Source: Symsagittifera roscoffensis
Taxonomy: Eukaryota > Xenacoelomorpha > Acoela > Convolutidae
Reading direction: 5' to 3'
Length of the DNA: 64,000 bases
NCBI RefSeq assembly: GCF_963678635.1
Contig: NW_026971752.1
Coordinates: 35,735-99,734 of the forward strand
Shown: in pieces, positions 47,230 to 57,378 of the stretch
How the letters are laid out: each line of letters begins with the position of its first letter
Numbering within the stretch: the stretch's first letter is position 1
Program-made: the position numbers and the translations under genes
Notes under the pieces: generated by a model
Told to the model about the DNA's origin: nothing
The model's input: only the letters and a program-made list of their open reading frames with translations
The model's database searches: none

Positions 47230-48549
47230 ATGGAAAAAGGGGATTATCTGATGATGGATCCTGCTTGTGAAGTCAACGAGAAAGGCACCAGGGAGAAGAA
47301 TGATGGAAATGAGGTCATAGAGGAGGGAACAAATACACCACTGGACCTGGATCCAAATGAGTTGATAGAAGCGGATGATGAAACCTTGCCTTATGCAGAG
47401 GAAGATTGGCAGGATCCCGAACAAACTGAGGTTCCCAAAAATATTGAACCAGATCTCCCGTTCACGCTGCAGACTCGACAAGGCGACGGGAAAAGACCTA
47501 GAAAGAATTACAACCGTTACGGTGACGACTTTGTAGTAGACAAGATATATCTGAAAAAGATAGTGGAAGAAGTGGTAGGTCTAGAAAGCATAACAGTCTC
47601 ACAAGACATTGACATAGTGGATGATCACGACCAGGAATGGATCGAGGACAGATCGAAACCCGAAGTAGATCTCGATGAAGAGCAATCGGAGTCCTACAGA
47701 GATGATCTAACAAATCTGCGAGTCTTGGAGTGGCTGAACGAAATGACATCAGACCCTAAAGAGACCAGCGTTACGATTCAAGACGTAAATCGTGAAAGCG
47801 CGAAATACATTAAGACCGAACGAGAGGATCCTTCCTGGGCTGCCCAGGAAGGACAACTTCTCATTCCAGCTTCTAACCTCGACTTGATATCCGGTATGCG
47901 ATCGACGGGGACGCCGATGGATATTTTTGTCCGGGGAGTGGGGGTAGGACTTACCCACACTGAAAACGTGATAATAAAAAAATTGAGAATAGCAAGAGAA
48001 ACAGGAGATTTAGAAGCAGAAACAGGCAAAGAACATAAGAAACCCGACATAGGGAGGGTAGTTGAGTCATATTTTAACCTACCAAATGAGTATTCAAGTA
48101 ATATAATATTAACAAACAGTGATTTCATACTCACAGACAGAACATGTGCGATAGCAATCACTGCAAACATGAGTTTTAGGACAGCCTTAGCGGCAGATTT
48201 TAGGAGAGAATACAAAAACGTGGAATTCCTTTGGAAGCAACGACCAGGAGTAGGGGGCGTAGCAGCCTTACCTCCGGCGGCATCACAAATACCGGGAAAA
48301 TACCTATGCTTCTTGGTAACGAGGGCGACAGAGAAGCAGCACGTGGACCCAGAGAACCTAGTCTTGTCTTTGACGAGGTTGAGAGATTTCCTCTTGGAGA
48401 TGGACGTGAAAGAGCTCTCGCTTCCGGTGTATGATCCGAACAGAGGACGACTGCATCCTAGGGAACTGTACGCGCTTGTACACGTGATATTCTCAGATAC
48501 TAATATACAGGTATATCTGCATAAGAAATATTATTTAAGTATGGGCTAA
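47230..48549 (+). CDS. Pol C-terminal extension with macro-like domain
   Basis: This 439-residue frame continues integrase frame 1 after two stops. Residues 1-240 are acidic and low in structure. Residues ~290-435 read like a macro domain of the OARD1/ALC1 kind. A strand-turn NIILTNSDFILTD is followed by AIAITANMSFRTALAADFRREY at the ADP-ribose adenine and first-loop region. Then come KYLCFLVTR, a helix ENLVLSLTRLRDFLLEMDVKEL and SLPVYDPNRG where the second Gly-rich loop normally is. The terminal strand is VIFSDTNIQVYLHKKY. The usual Gly-rich second loop is altered, so catalysis is doubtful while ligand binding is possible. The natural product would be the end of a Gag-Pol polyprotein. Assignment is by pattern only. 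Confidence 0.65.
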   Translation: MEKGDYLMMDPACEVNEKGTREKNDGNEVIEEGTNTPLDLDPNELIEADDETLPYAEEDWQDPEQTEVPKNIEPDLPFTLQTRQGDGKRPRKNYNRYGDDFVVDKIYLKKIVEEVVGLESITVSQDIDIVDDHDQEWIEDRSKPEVDLDEEQSESYRDDLTNLRVLEWLNEMTSDPKETSVTIQDVNRESAKYIKTEREDPSWAAQEGQLLIPASNLDLISGMRSTGTPMDIFVRGVGVGLTHTENVIIKKLRIARETGDLEAETGKEHKKPDIGRVVESYFNLPNEYSSNIILTNSDFILTDRTCAIAITANMSFRTALAADFRREYKNVEFLWKQRPGVGGVAALPPAASQIPGKYLCFLVTRATEKQHVDPENLVLSLTRLRDFLLEMDVKELSLPVYDPNRGRLHPRELYALVHVIFSDTNIQVYLHKKYYLSMG

Positions 48550-48958
48550 GTGACGTGTAGGGAGGTGATAGGATAAAGACTGAGTTATGTGTTATTTTAT
48601 TTTTATGTGTTATGTTATTAAGATCTTGGGCAGGTAGGGGTTAGTGACCATGAACAGCTGAATGACGATCTTAGGAATAGATCCAAAGTTTGGACTTCCA
48701 ATCTTAGGTCGAATTCCAAAATTTTAGAGACCGACTGATTTTAATAAATTTTAGGATAAACATCTTTTTATCTGAACTGTTCTTAAACAAATTTTAGCGT
48801 TTTTTAGCGATATATGTTAATATGAAATATGATTTTATGATTTCTTATTTTATAATGTTTTATAATATGATTTCTTTTCTAGATCCTGATTGATCATTTA
48901 AATTACTCACTTGAGTCAAATCATCAAATCGAATCAAATCAAACTTGAAAGGAATAGA
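48550..48958 (+). other. AT-rich spacer with candidate splice acceptor
   Basis: This 0.4 kb without coding sense separates pol from the second coding tract. Near its end, TTTCTTTTCTAG (48871-48882) resembles a 3' splice site and lies 77 bases before the ATG at 48959. A spliced subgenomic RNA could express the second tract. No donor was identified. Confidence 0.5.
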
Positions 48959-49579
48959 ATGGATAACTTCAACTTGGATGAATTGATGGACCTGGCAGAG
49001 GCATATGTAGGACCGATGGTAGATGCGATCTATTGTCGGCTAATGGAACGAGACTTCGCTCTGGAGGACCCAGAGGTAGTCATGTTGCTGACCGCCCTGA
49101 TCAACATCTTGGGGCATGACAACCGTGGGGACGGCCCCACGGAAGTCCTGTTGATGGCAGCATATGGAGAGAGGGGAGTACTAGACCGCCCAAAAATGAG
49201 ACTGATGAGGTGGAGAAACGGGGCTCTCTCAGGGAGTGACTTGGCGAATGAGCCTGGATTGGGAAGTTCTAGGACTTACCAACCAGTGGAAATGCCTATG
49301 CCCTCCAAGCCCAAACCTGGGCTGACGAGAATGCATCGGGAGATGAACAGCGAGGCTGCCTCGTCTGGTTCAACACTGAGAGCAGCTTTGCCACCAAACA
49401 GGGCGAGAGTAGAACAGAAGCTTCAGACGGACCAAACCATGCAAGATCTGGACGGGATGAAGCATGAACTGGAAAGGACGAGAAAGGAGTTAGACGAGAT
49501 GACGAAAACTATGCTGGCGACGGAGGCTTGTGGAAAAGGTTGTTCGAGGACTGCAACAAGAAGCAGGGTCAAGAGCTAG
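48959..49579 (+). pseudogene. Second coding tract, N-terminal part
   Basis: The first ATG (MDNFNLDELMDLAEAYVG) opens frame 2. An acidic helical start is followed by a Pro/Ser-rich linker and a coiled coil (GMKHELERTRKELDEMTKTM). I do not recognise the family. Coding sense continues in frame 1 from about 49520, inside the coiled coil, so a frameshift is likely. Confidence 0.65.
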
Positions 49580-50364
49580 AGCGCTTGAGGCAGGATTACA
49601 AACAACGAGCGGGACAGACGGCATTGGAAGCCGCAATGGAAAAGGCGATACCTGCAAATAATCCTCGTGGGCGATCCCCGATGGAGCTCTTGACGCCTCG
49701 GAAAATAAGCCAAACGACGGAAACGCGACTCCCGCTAGGATCAGGTCGAGTGACAATTCCGCACCCTAGTGACACCTTGGGTGATCCAGTCGTGGAGCAA
49801 ACGATGCAGAGGCTGATAGAAACAGCTGGACGACTAGTCGCCAGTAAGAGTACACGAGGTTCCCGGGTGACTGCACCCTATGGGACGATCGACGACGCGG
49901 GCAGAGTACAACTCTCTCAAACAGTGATTAGACCGGGGATGAATGACGTGACACCACTCATGGGAAGCTCGAAAACCCCAGAAAGAAGAGTACAGAAGAT
50001 GCCGGCGAAGAAAGTATCTCGCGTAATGGACGTGCAGAAGAACAGTCAGTTGAGATACAATTTCACGAGAGTTCCGGAGACGGATCCGAGAGCTTGCTTC
50101 AATCGAGCAACTTGGAGCCCGGCAGTGAACCTGCAGCAACCACCGCTGGGGACATCACATCTGATATTGGGAGACAGCTTGGTCAGAGTTCTGTCGAACT
50201 TGAGGACCTCGTGGGTAACCACGGTGATGGCCTTTGGAGGCGCGACAATAGCCCAGTTGTACCGAATGGTGGAACTGATGAATCCAGGGAGGATTCCCAA
50301 TGTGATGATCATGGTGGGAACAAATGACATCTCCAAGGCTTCGGATGAGCAGGAAGCGCTGTGA
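49528..50364 (+). pseudogene. SGNH/GDSL hydrolase domain, blocks I-III
   Basis: The first ~195 residues are a charged helix and a disordered linker. Then the hydrolase starts: block I is LILGDSLVRVL with the nucleophile Ser217 (codon 50176-50178), block II is AFGGATIAQL and block III is VMIMVGTNDIS with Asn266. SGNH hydrolases are serine esterases or lipases. The same fold occurs in ORF1 of some CR1-type LINEs, but it is unexpected downstream of pol in an LTR element. The frame stops at TGA 50362-50364, between blocks III and V. The rest of the domain follows in the same frame, so this is a nonsense mutation. Confidence 0.85.
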
Positions 50365-51249
50365 GAATCAATGATGGTATGTTTATTTACAACCATTTGG
50401 CAGAAATTCAATTGCGCGGTACTGACCGTTTGCACTGTGCCAATGAGCGCGAGGAGCCTGACAGCTGCAGGAAGAAGGCACAACGTGGGTGTCATCAGGT
50501 GGAACAATATCCTAAGGAATCTCGCAAGCCGGAATGCCGGAAGAATGATCCTCATGGACATTGAACATGAGTTGAGAGCCATGGATCAGGCTAGACTGAC
50601 CACGGACGGCATCCACTTCGATAGCATCGAAGGGCAGGCTTGGTTGAATCGAGTCTTCCAAGAGCGCTTGGACGAACTAGAAGCGGAACTCTTCGCTACT
50701 GGAGTACTGAAGGAAGAAGGAACGACGAATGAGGCGGTAATCACGACCTTTGTGCCTCCTAGCCTGGAAACGCGCTTGGGGACGGTACCGGCCGCCACGA
50801 CCTATAGACAACAGAGTTCCAGTGAACCGGGTCAAAGGACAGAAGTGCAAGACCGATTGGGAGAAGCACCGTTGAGGAGGATCATTCATCCTCGAAGAAG
50901 ATTAGGAACCGTTAACCCGATCGAGGAGACGGCCAGCACGTCTAGATCTGATACAAGGTCGGAGACGACACTTCGGAGAGACCAGAGTAACAGTAGAGAA
51001 GAGAGACGCCCGAGCAGAAGCTCCTTAATGTGGTCAAGTCCCATACCCTCTCCCTGGCATGTGTACAAGGAAGAGTTGATGGAACTGGATCTCCAGAGGG
51101 TGAGCTTCATTGAAGACGCAAAGAGGATGCTGAATGGAGCGAGACTGTCCGTCAGCAGGCTGTACTCGATAACCGGTGTAGACTGGCTGATAGCCGGCAG
51201 TATAAACTTCAGCTCCACAACGGCCTTAAGATTCGCTGATTTAGAGTGA
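50365..51249 (+). pseudogene. SGNH hydrolase block V and C-terminal linker
   Basis: Frame 1 continues after the TGA. Counting from 50371, residues 79-82 form the catalytic Asp-Gly-Ile-His (TTDGIHFDSIEGQAWLN, 50605-50616), the SGNH block V. With block I Ser, block II Gly and block III Asn, the whole catalytic set is visible. A long Arg/Ser-rich disordered stretch follows (residues ~130-220), then a globular start (MLNGARLSVSRLYSITGVDW). It stops at TGA 51247-51249 with coding sense continuing. Confidence 0.85.
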
Positions 51250-52164
51250 CTGCCCCCTAACAACACGATGGAACCAGTGAACGCGAGACCATTGCAAGAC
51301 ATGAGACTGAACCACGATGAAGGGAATCGAGAGGAAAGACCAGGAAGATTTCTAACAGCGAGAGCGCCGATTGGACAACATGTGAAGATGTTCAGGCAAG
51401 TGACGACACCTCCTGGTCATGTGAAAGAAAGAGTATACCCAGAACTCGTGAACCAGGAAGGTGATGTCCAAAGGTATGGCGGACTGAAAGCGATAACGAA
51501 AGACGAAACCATCTTCGCCGCCTATGACAAGGCAAAAATAAGGAAGGCGAAGATAATGATTGTGGCGAATTCAGAGTTCGTGCACACTTCCAAATCTCTG
51601 TTCTGGCCAGACGTCATAATGTTGGCAGCAGTCGACCTGGATCTACTGCAGGCGGTATCCATGGCAATATGGGTACAAAGGCAGGCGGAGATGAACCCAA
51701 TCACGATCGTGTTTGCTGGCATCAATGACCACCTACACAGCAGAGGTTTTCTGAGCAGGCTCAGAGATCCTACAACGGCGGAGAATGTAGTATGGCCAGC
51801 AATAAAGGACATCCTCGAGTCGATGGGCGAAGTGGTGGATGCCACGAAAGAAGGAGCGTTCAACAAGATAACACCGAAGATAGTGTTCGCGTTGACTCAG
51901 GGGTACGCACACCTGCCAGACGGACTGAAATTCGTGTATGCGATTGTGACCTTGCTGTCGGAAAGAAGATATGATGTAATCAGACCAGCCCCAAATCGCC
52001 TGATAGAGATGGAGACCCTGAGGCCACTCAGGGCCGAACTACCTGCGGTGTGGTCAGATATCTCCAACGCGATGAGAGGATCCAAGGACCATGCGCTGCA
52101 CATGTTGGTTTGGATGACGTGCTGGGATTGGAACTGTCCAATTTCAGCAGACAGCTCAAATTGA
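51250..52164 (+). pseudogene. Second coding tract, possible second SGNH-like part
   Basis: Frame 1 reads on after the TGA. Residues ~90-165 contain KIMIVANSEFVHTSKSLFWP and ITIVFAGINDHLHSRG. The latter, a strand ending in Gly-Ile-Asn-Asp, looks like an SGNH block III, but a clear nucleophile and block V are missing. It may be a degenerate duplicate of the hydrolase or an unrelated Rossmann-like fold. Coding sense moves to frame 3 near 52115. Confidence 0.6.
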
Positions 52165-53309
52165 AGCCGGGAGTAGACGATGATCATCGAGTAGTCGTAT
52201 CGATGTCGAACGACTTGTGGTTCCGAGCAATGGAGAGAGAAGGGGAGAGCGCGAAAAGAAAGAATTCGTTAGAGATGAGAGCTCAGCTGGAAGCGATGGT
52301 CCTGAGGACCAAGCCGGAAGCCAACCAGTTGCTACACCTGAATCCTCGAGTAGCGGCATTGGGTGCAGATGCTTTTGAGCAAGGCCCTGTGATGATCAGG
52401 AAGATCCATGCCTACTTGTTGAAGGAGGTGAATCTGGCGGAAAATGCTGAAGAGAAGACCGCCGAATTTGTGAACAGATTGTGTCAGATTACCCTGGAGA
52501 CTTTCTGGACCCAGGAGGTGAAGGGTCAGGAAGGCTTTGAACAGACAGACAGCATGTTGGAACGGTTAGGAGCCGGATGGACCGCGTCCTTCTTGGCAAA
52601 AGTCTACCCAAAAGTCTCGCACTACCTGATAAAAGAATTCCTTCAAGCAGTAGTAGAAGTATCGATAAAGGAACTAATAGCCTTGTTCGTGACGTTTGGA
52701 GCAGAGAGTTTTGTGAAAGGACCGGCGATACTGCTCACCGATGGAATCCAGAACCTGCGGCTAGACGGACTTCTGACTCTGATTGCAATTACCCACGGAA
52801 ACTTGGGAGGACTAATGAAATTGACACGTTGCCCAGAGCAGATGAGAGAGAGAGTGAGGAACTTGGACATGAAAAAGTCCACGGACTCGTGGAACAAGAT
52901 AAGAGACCTGAGACACACTCTTATCCAGTATCTCTTACATCAAAATCGCTTTGGAACGGGAGAAGACGAGACGATTGAAAGAGAGGAGGATGTTAGACGA
53001 CATGTGGGAGGCATGCCACTGTTAACCGATCTGAGCTTGGCCATGAGAACTGATCCCTTGGCGTTGATCAGAGGAGTCACGGAGTTCGTGACAGTGATCT
53101 ATGGACCAGCAGTCACGTTTGCGTTCCCAGACGTCAAAGTGGAAGCGTATAGGAGGTCGGTGCTGCACCTGAACCTCATATCAGCGGTGGACGGTAGTCT
53201 CATATCAGCGGTAGCGCACGTTGCGGGAACTCATGAGCGAAGATCTGTTGTTTGCAAAGATATCAGAACCAGAAATGACAGTCATCAATTTCGACGATCA
53301 CTTCCGTGA
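52110..53309 (+). pseudogene. Second coding tract, helical region of unknown family
   Basis: Frame 3 continues the tract with mostly helical, soluble-looking sequence (EEKTAEFVNRLCQITLETFW, YLIKEFLQAVVEVSIKELIA, LRHTLIQYLLHQNRF). No motif is recognised. Coding sense returns to frame 1 near 53210, overlapping the end of this frame by about 90 bases. Confidence 0.65.
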
Positions 53310-56300
53310 TCGCATGGGAGAAGTAGAGAGAGGACACGTCGAAGTGTTCCCAAAGCTATGGAAACTGAGGCCCTATGACAAAACGAATGGTGAATTAACC
53401 AGGGTGCCTCGTTTCACTGCTGCGTATCACAAAGTGAGAGAAGGAACGAAAGACTGGGGCGATTACGAAAGGCTGCCGGAAACAATCCCGGAATTCCCTC
53501 GGATAAGAAGGATGTTGCTCGGAGCAGTCTCCGTGGTACAAACTCCTAGATTGAGAGCATCTGAGACCAATGAAAGGAGAGTAGGGAATTTCGAGGCGAC
53601 GATGGACACATATTTTGTGGGAAGAAATGCCGCTGTGTTACAGTACACACGATTTGCCCACACGGATCAAGCGACGAGAAGGCGAATAAGCAATGCCGCG
53701 ACTCCCAAGCCTGGAAGGTTTGATGAAGAATGGGCGGGACTAGGCTTGGCGCCTATGAGAATGAGAGGCAGGACCGAGCTGCCTGAGGCGTCTTTGATCC
53801 TGACGAGTGTAAAATCGGAGATGAAGACATTAGGAACGCTACAAACGAGAACCTTCTTAGCATCCTTCGGCTGCGAGGAAGTCAAAGTGGTTCATGGGGA
53901 AGAGGAAGATGGATCGGCCGGTACGTTGCTCATACCTAAAATCCCAGAGGAAGCCGATAATGATGAAAAAGGACAATCGAGCTCGAAGAAAGATAAATCA
54001 GAAGGAGAGGACGGACAGGGAGGAAGCCGTCAAACGGAAGAACCCATGCAACAGGATCAAGCTGGTGGGGAAGACGATAGGGCATCGATAGGAGGAACAT
54101 CCAGCCTGGATTTCAATATCTTCAGTGATCTTGAGATCAATGCGGACACATTGGAGACGACTGAGCCAGCGGATGAAGGCATCTCGACACTGGAGCCTCC
54201 GTCAGCCTTTACGGAAATGAAACGGAATTTGCAGGAGAGCAGCTCTCTTGGCAATTCAAGAAATAGCGAACAAAGAATCCTCATGGAGTCACCTAGGAGA
54301 ATAAGAATAGAGGGCTCAGCTAGAGTACCTTTCTTGGGAACGTTGCCCGAAGATGAATGGGAAGTACATCACCGAGACCACGAGGGTAGGACGGGATGCA
54401 AATTGATCCGAGTGGCGTTCATGGAAGAAGTCATGGAAGAAGTGGTTCAGAGCTATGGGACCCAGTCCATCCTCAAAACATGTCTCAACCGACCGTTAAT
54501 GCGGGAAGTCCTTGACAAACTGGATGAATGTGAAGGGAGATTGAGTGAGTTGTTGATTGACTCAGCCACTGACGAAAGTGAGGCGAACTCTCCCATCAAG
54601 ATGACGCCGCAGGACGACAAAGGAGAAGTGGTGTATCTGTCAAGAACCAGAAAAGGGACGATGCGATCAAAGTTGGTGATTGACAAGATTAACGAGATGA
54701 AAATGAAATTAGGCAGCAGAGTGATGCCGAGAAGAGTAGGAAAAACAAAGGTGGATTCAGAAATATTGGTGAAAGTTGCGAATTCAGCAAAGAGAAAGCG
54801 AGTCGAAGAGATCATGGATTTGGGACAAGGTGACTATCAGTTGACCTGCACGGACAAGATGCTGACTGATATAACGATGGTGCCACCCATTCTCATGGCG
54901 GAGATGAAGTCAACAGGCTATAAATCCAGAAGGAGTGACCTCACTCTGACTGGAGCAACCTTAGAAATGGAGATACTCAGCCAATGTGGAGAGAGTACGA
55001 TGAGGGACTTTAAGCCATCTTCCATGAATCACGGAAAGGGAAGTGTCGCAAGACAACTAGTACCAGTAGAATACAACCGACTGACAGTGTCGGAGACTGT
55101 GTCAATAGATGAACCCGCCGGTGGATACATGGAGATGCTAGAATACCGAAACTCGGCTAGAGGGTATTTGATGGCTTTAGAAGACAAGGGTGCCATGGAT
55201 GGTTATCTAGAAACGATGTTGCAAGGCACCACCCTCAAACAAAAGGCGTACGGGACCTTAGCGTCGTCTGAGATACAGGCAGAGACGATAGAGCAGTTGG
55301 TGAGCCTTCCATGGAAAGCGGTAGTATCGAGATACTTTGAAGAAGAAATGAGGACTGCGCAGAAAATACATGCTCTCATAGCAGTGCCTTATGTGAGGAC
55401 AGAGTTGCAATTGAGATTTGCATGGTGCCTGATGGGACTGACTCGTGAGGAGTACGATTCGGAAGAAAGGAAGAGATCAAAGGAAGAGAAAGTTTTCCTT
55501 ATGGCAAATCTGAGGGATCTGATGACCCAAGAGGGAGCAGCAATAGCGTTTGCAAAACGGAGAGACTCTCTCTGTTTCATTCGATTCATGGTAGAACAGA
55601 TCTCAGTACCAGCAATGAATACCTGTGTTAAGATGCTGAGGGAGGGCGACGCACGAGCGAAAGCCTTACTCCTATTAGCACTGCTGGATATGCATCAAAG
55701 CAAACCGATGAGAGTAAACATGAAAGAACCCATTGAGTTAGAGCCCATGAAAAAGGTAGACGAAATAAGAAGATTCTCGAACAAGGAGCTGAGACTCACT
55801 AAAGAATTAATGGGAGCATTGCCGAAGTCCAGTGAATACTGTGGACCCATTAAGAAAAAGTCGTATAGCTACGTGTCCGGAGTAATAGAGAGGGCGTATA
55901 ACCCGTTCCTGAGTGAAGACATACGCGATTGCTTCTTCGATTACGAGCAAGCAGTGTTGCTAAGATTCTGGATGTCGAGAATCGTGACGATTAAAAGTGC
56001 TACCAATCCCCAGAATAAATTGGGATTGATCTTGGAAGAAGAGGTGACTGCACCTTCCGTACTAAAATCCGACAAAAGAGTGGAGTTTGGGTTGGGAATC
56101 TCGGATGAATTGCTGAGGACGAGCTTAATGGTGGTGTGGGAATTGATGAGGCCATCATGGTGTCCTAGGCCCAACGCTGATTCAATACTGAGAGCGACAC
56201 AGGACGTGCAGAGGGAATTGAATGCAGACTGTAACCTGCGTGACCTTAACATCATATACAATGTGATGACAACGGCCTCTAGGAGCAACGGGGAAGATAA

Positions 56301-57129
56301 GGTGGAGTTGCCTGGCTGGGGACCAGAAGACAGGGTTAAACCTGGTAGCTGTCTGGCGGAAGTCTGTGGACTGGAGGGTCACGTTTGTGGAGATCTGGAC
56401 TGTGTGAAGACCCTGGAGAAGCAACACAAGCAATTGACGATATTGTTTGGAAACGTAGTGATGAAAACTAAGACGGAAACGGAACTGATAGCAGACTGTC
56501 ATGGAGGAACCGACGTGAATGCAGTGACTGCACTAGGATTCTACAGCATGTTTGGTTCTTTAGAGTCACTATTGAATCTAGAGCAGAAACATGAGATGGT
56601 TACAGCCATCAGTTTAAAAGTGTTCCCAGGAGTTCTGCAGACCGAGCAGAAATACATAGGAAAATGGAATGAAGCGATTGAGACGGAAATGAATATCAGA
56701 CACAGTGAGACTTATTGTATACCGCCAGGAGCCCGATATTTGGTTGGTTCAACATTGGCTCCAATAAGCAAGAGTAGATACCCTGTACATTTCGTAGCTG
56801 TGAATGTGAAGAGTACGAGAACGATCGTGGATCAAGCCTTCTCAGTACCAAAATGTGTGAGACTAACAAGAATGGCTGAGAAGTCGTACGAGTTGTTATG
56901 CAAGATGTTCTCAGCAGTTCCAGAAAGAACCAAAGAAGAATTGGAGTCAATACTAGGAAAGAAGTTCATGGGATACGTGAGTGGGAACTTCAGTGACTTT
57001 GAGAGACAAAAGCAGAGAGGATCAACCGTCACGGATTACAATACAGTAGACGAAAATGATGAAATCCACCGAGTGATGATGGAAGTGGAACCATTACTGA
57101 AAGCCGTAATTGTAGGAGCATCATGTTGA
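53233..57129 (+). CDS. Second coding tract, ~1,300-residue protein of unknown family
   Basis: This is the longest uninterrupted frame in the window (first ATG at 53233). No signal peptide or membrane segment is evident. Numbering from 53221: residues ~1-235 look globular; ~235-330 are acidic and Lys/Gln-rich (low complexity); ~380-700 are mixed helical; and ~700-1300 are a large globular region. Residues 1044-1061 hold a Cys/His cluster, CLAEVCGLEGHVCGDLDC, spaced C-x4-C-x4-H-x-C-x4-C, which could bind a metal. Its survival without a stop over 3.9 kb, when the rest of the element has many, suggests this part is less decayed by chance. No function is proposed. Confidence 0.8.
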   Translation: MSEDLLFAKISEPEMTVINFDDHFRDRMGEVERGHVEVFPKLWKLRPYDKTNGELTRVPRFTAAYHKVREGTKDWGDYERLPETIPEFPRIRRMLLGAVSVVQTPRLRASETNERRVGNFEATMDTYFVGRNAAVLQYTRFAHTDQATRRRISNAATPKPGRFDEEWAGLGLAPMRMRGRTELPEASLILTSVKSEMKTLGTLQTRTFLASFGCEEVKVVHGEEEDGSAGTLLIPKIPEEADNDEKGQSSSKKDKSEGEDGQGGSRQTEEPMQQDQAGGEDDRASIGGTSSLDFNIFSDLEINADTLETTEPADEGISTLEPPSAFTEMKRNLQESSSLGNSRNSEQRILMESPRRIRIEGSARVPFLGTLPEDEWEVHHRDHEGRTGCKLIRVAFMEEVMEEVVQSYGTQSILKTCLNRPLMREVLDKLDECEGRLSELLIDSATDESEANSPIKMTPQDDKGEVVYLSRTRKGTMRSKLVIDKINEMKMKLGSRVMPRRVGKTKVDSEILVKVANSAKRKRVEEIMDLGQGDYQLTCTDKMLTDITMVPPILMAEMKSTGYKSRRSDLTLTGATLEMEILSQCGESTMRDFKPSSMNHGKGSVARQLVPVEYNRLTVSETVSIDEPAGGYMEMLEYRNSARGYLMALEDKGAMDGYLETMLQGTTLKQKAYGTLASSEIQAETIEQLVSLPWKAVVSRYFEEEMRTAQKIHALIAVPYVRTELQLRFAWCLMGLTREEYDSEERKRSKEEKVFLMANLRDLMTQEGAAIAFAKRRDSLCFIRFMVEQISVPAMNTCVKMLREGDARAKALLLLALLDMHQSKPMRVNMKEPIELEPMKKVDEIRRFSNKELRLTKELMGALPKSSEYCGPIKKKSYSYVSGVIERAYNPFLSEDIRDCFFDYEQAVLLRFWMSRIVTIKSATNPQNKLGLILEEEVTAPSVLKSDKRVEFGLGISDELLRTSLMVVWELMRPSWCPRPNADSILRATQDVQRELNADCNLRDLNIIYNVMTTASRSNGEDKVELPGWGPEDRVKPGSCLAEVCGLEGHVCGDLDCVKTLEKQHKQLTILFGNVVMKTKTETELIADCHGGTDVNAVTALGFYSMFGSLESLLNLEQKHEMVTAISLKVFPGVLQTEQKYIGKWNEAIETEMNIRHSETYCIPPGARYLVGSTLAPISKSRYPVHFVAVNVKSTRTIVDQAFSVPKCVRLTRMAEKSYELLCKMFSAVPERTKEELESILGKKFMGYVSGNFSDFERQKQRGSTVTDYNTVDENDEIHRVMMEVEPLLKAVIVGASC

Positions 57130-57374
57130 CACATGATGAGTTTCCTTGCCACTGCTTGTTACAGACTTGGTGGTATCCCAAGCGTAATAATCTAATGTTG
57201 ATCTGGGACTCTGGAGAGCTGCTCTCCATGGGTTTACCAGACTCATCACAGCCCATAACAATAGTGTTAGTGGGAGTTATGATGGCGATACGATGGCTGG
57301 AGGCTCATGTAAGAGAAAACAACAGACAGGAAGCGCCAACGAGAGAACAATTGCAGAAGTTTAGATCTTTTTGA
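57123..57374 (+). pseudogene. Second coding tract, continuation in frame 3
   Basis: Protein-like sequence runs past the stop at 57127-57129 in frame 1 (HMMSFLATACYRLGGIPSVI), then in frame 3 from about 57195 (WDSGELLSMGLPDSSQPITI, VLVGVMMAIRWLEAHVREN). The ATG at 57123 overlaps the stop of the long frame, but its first ~20 residues look like a shadow. A frameshift in one long protein fits better than a separate small gene. Confidence 0.5.
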
Positions 57375-57378
57375 AACA

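Noticed and set aside
39755..57129. Alternative genetic code explaining the in-frame stops
   Set aside because: TAG, TAA and TGA all occur in-frame, and the BEL/Pao element also has TGA and TAG, so no single reassignment fits.
53233..57129. Envelope glycoprotein in the giant element
   Set aside because: No signal peptide, transmembrane anchor, furin-like site or fusion-peptide-like segment is visible in the long frame or its neighbours.
57123..57190. Separate small gene started by the ATG overlapping the stop of the 1,300-residue frame
   Set aside because: Protein-like sequence in this stretch is in the original frame beyond the stop, so a decayed continuation fits better than a new start.
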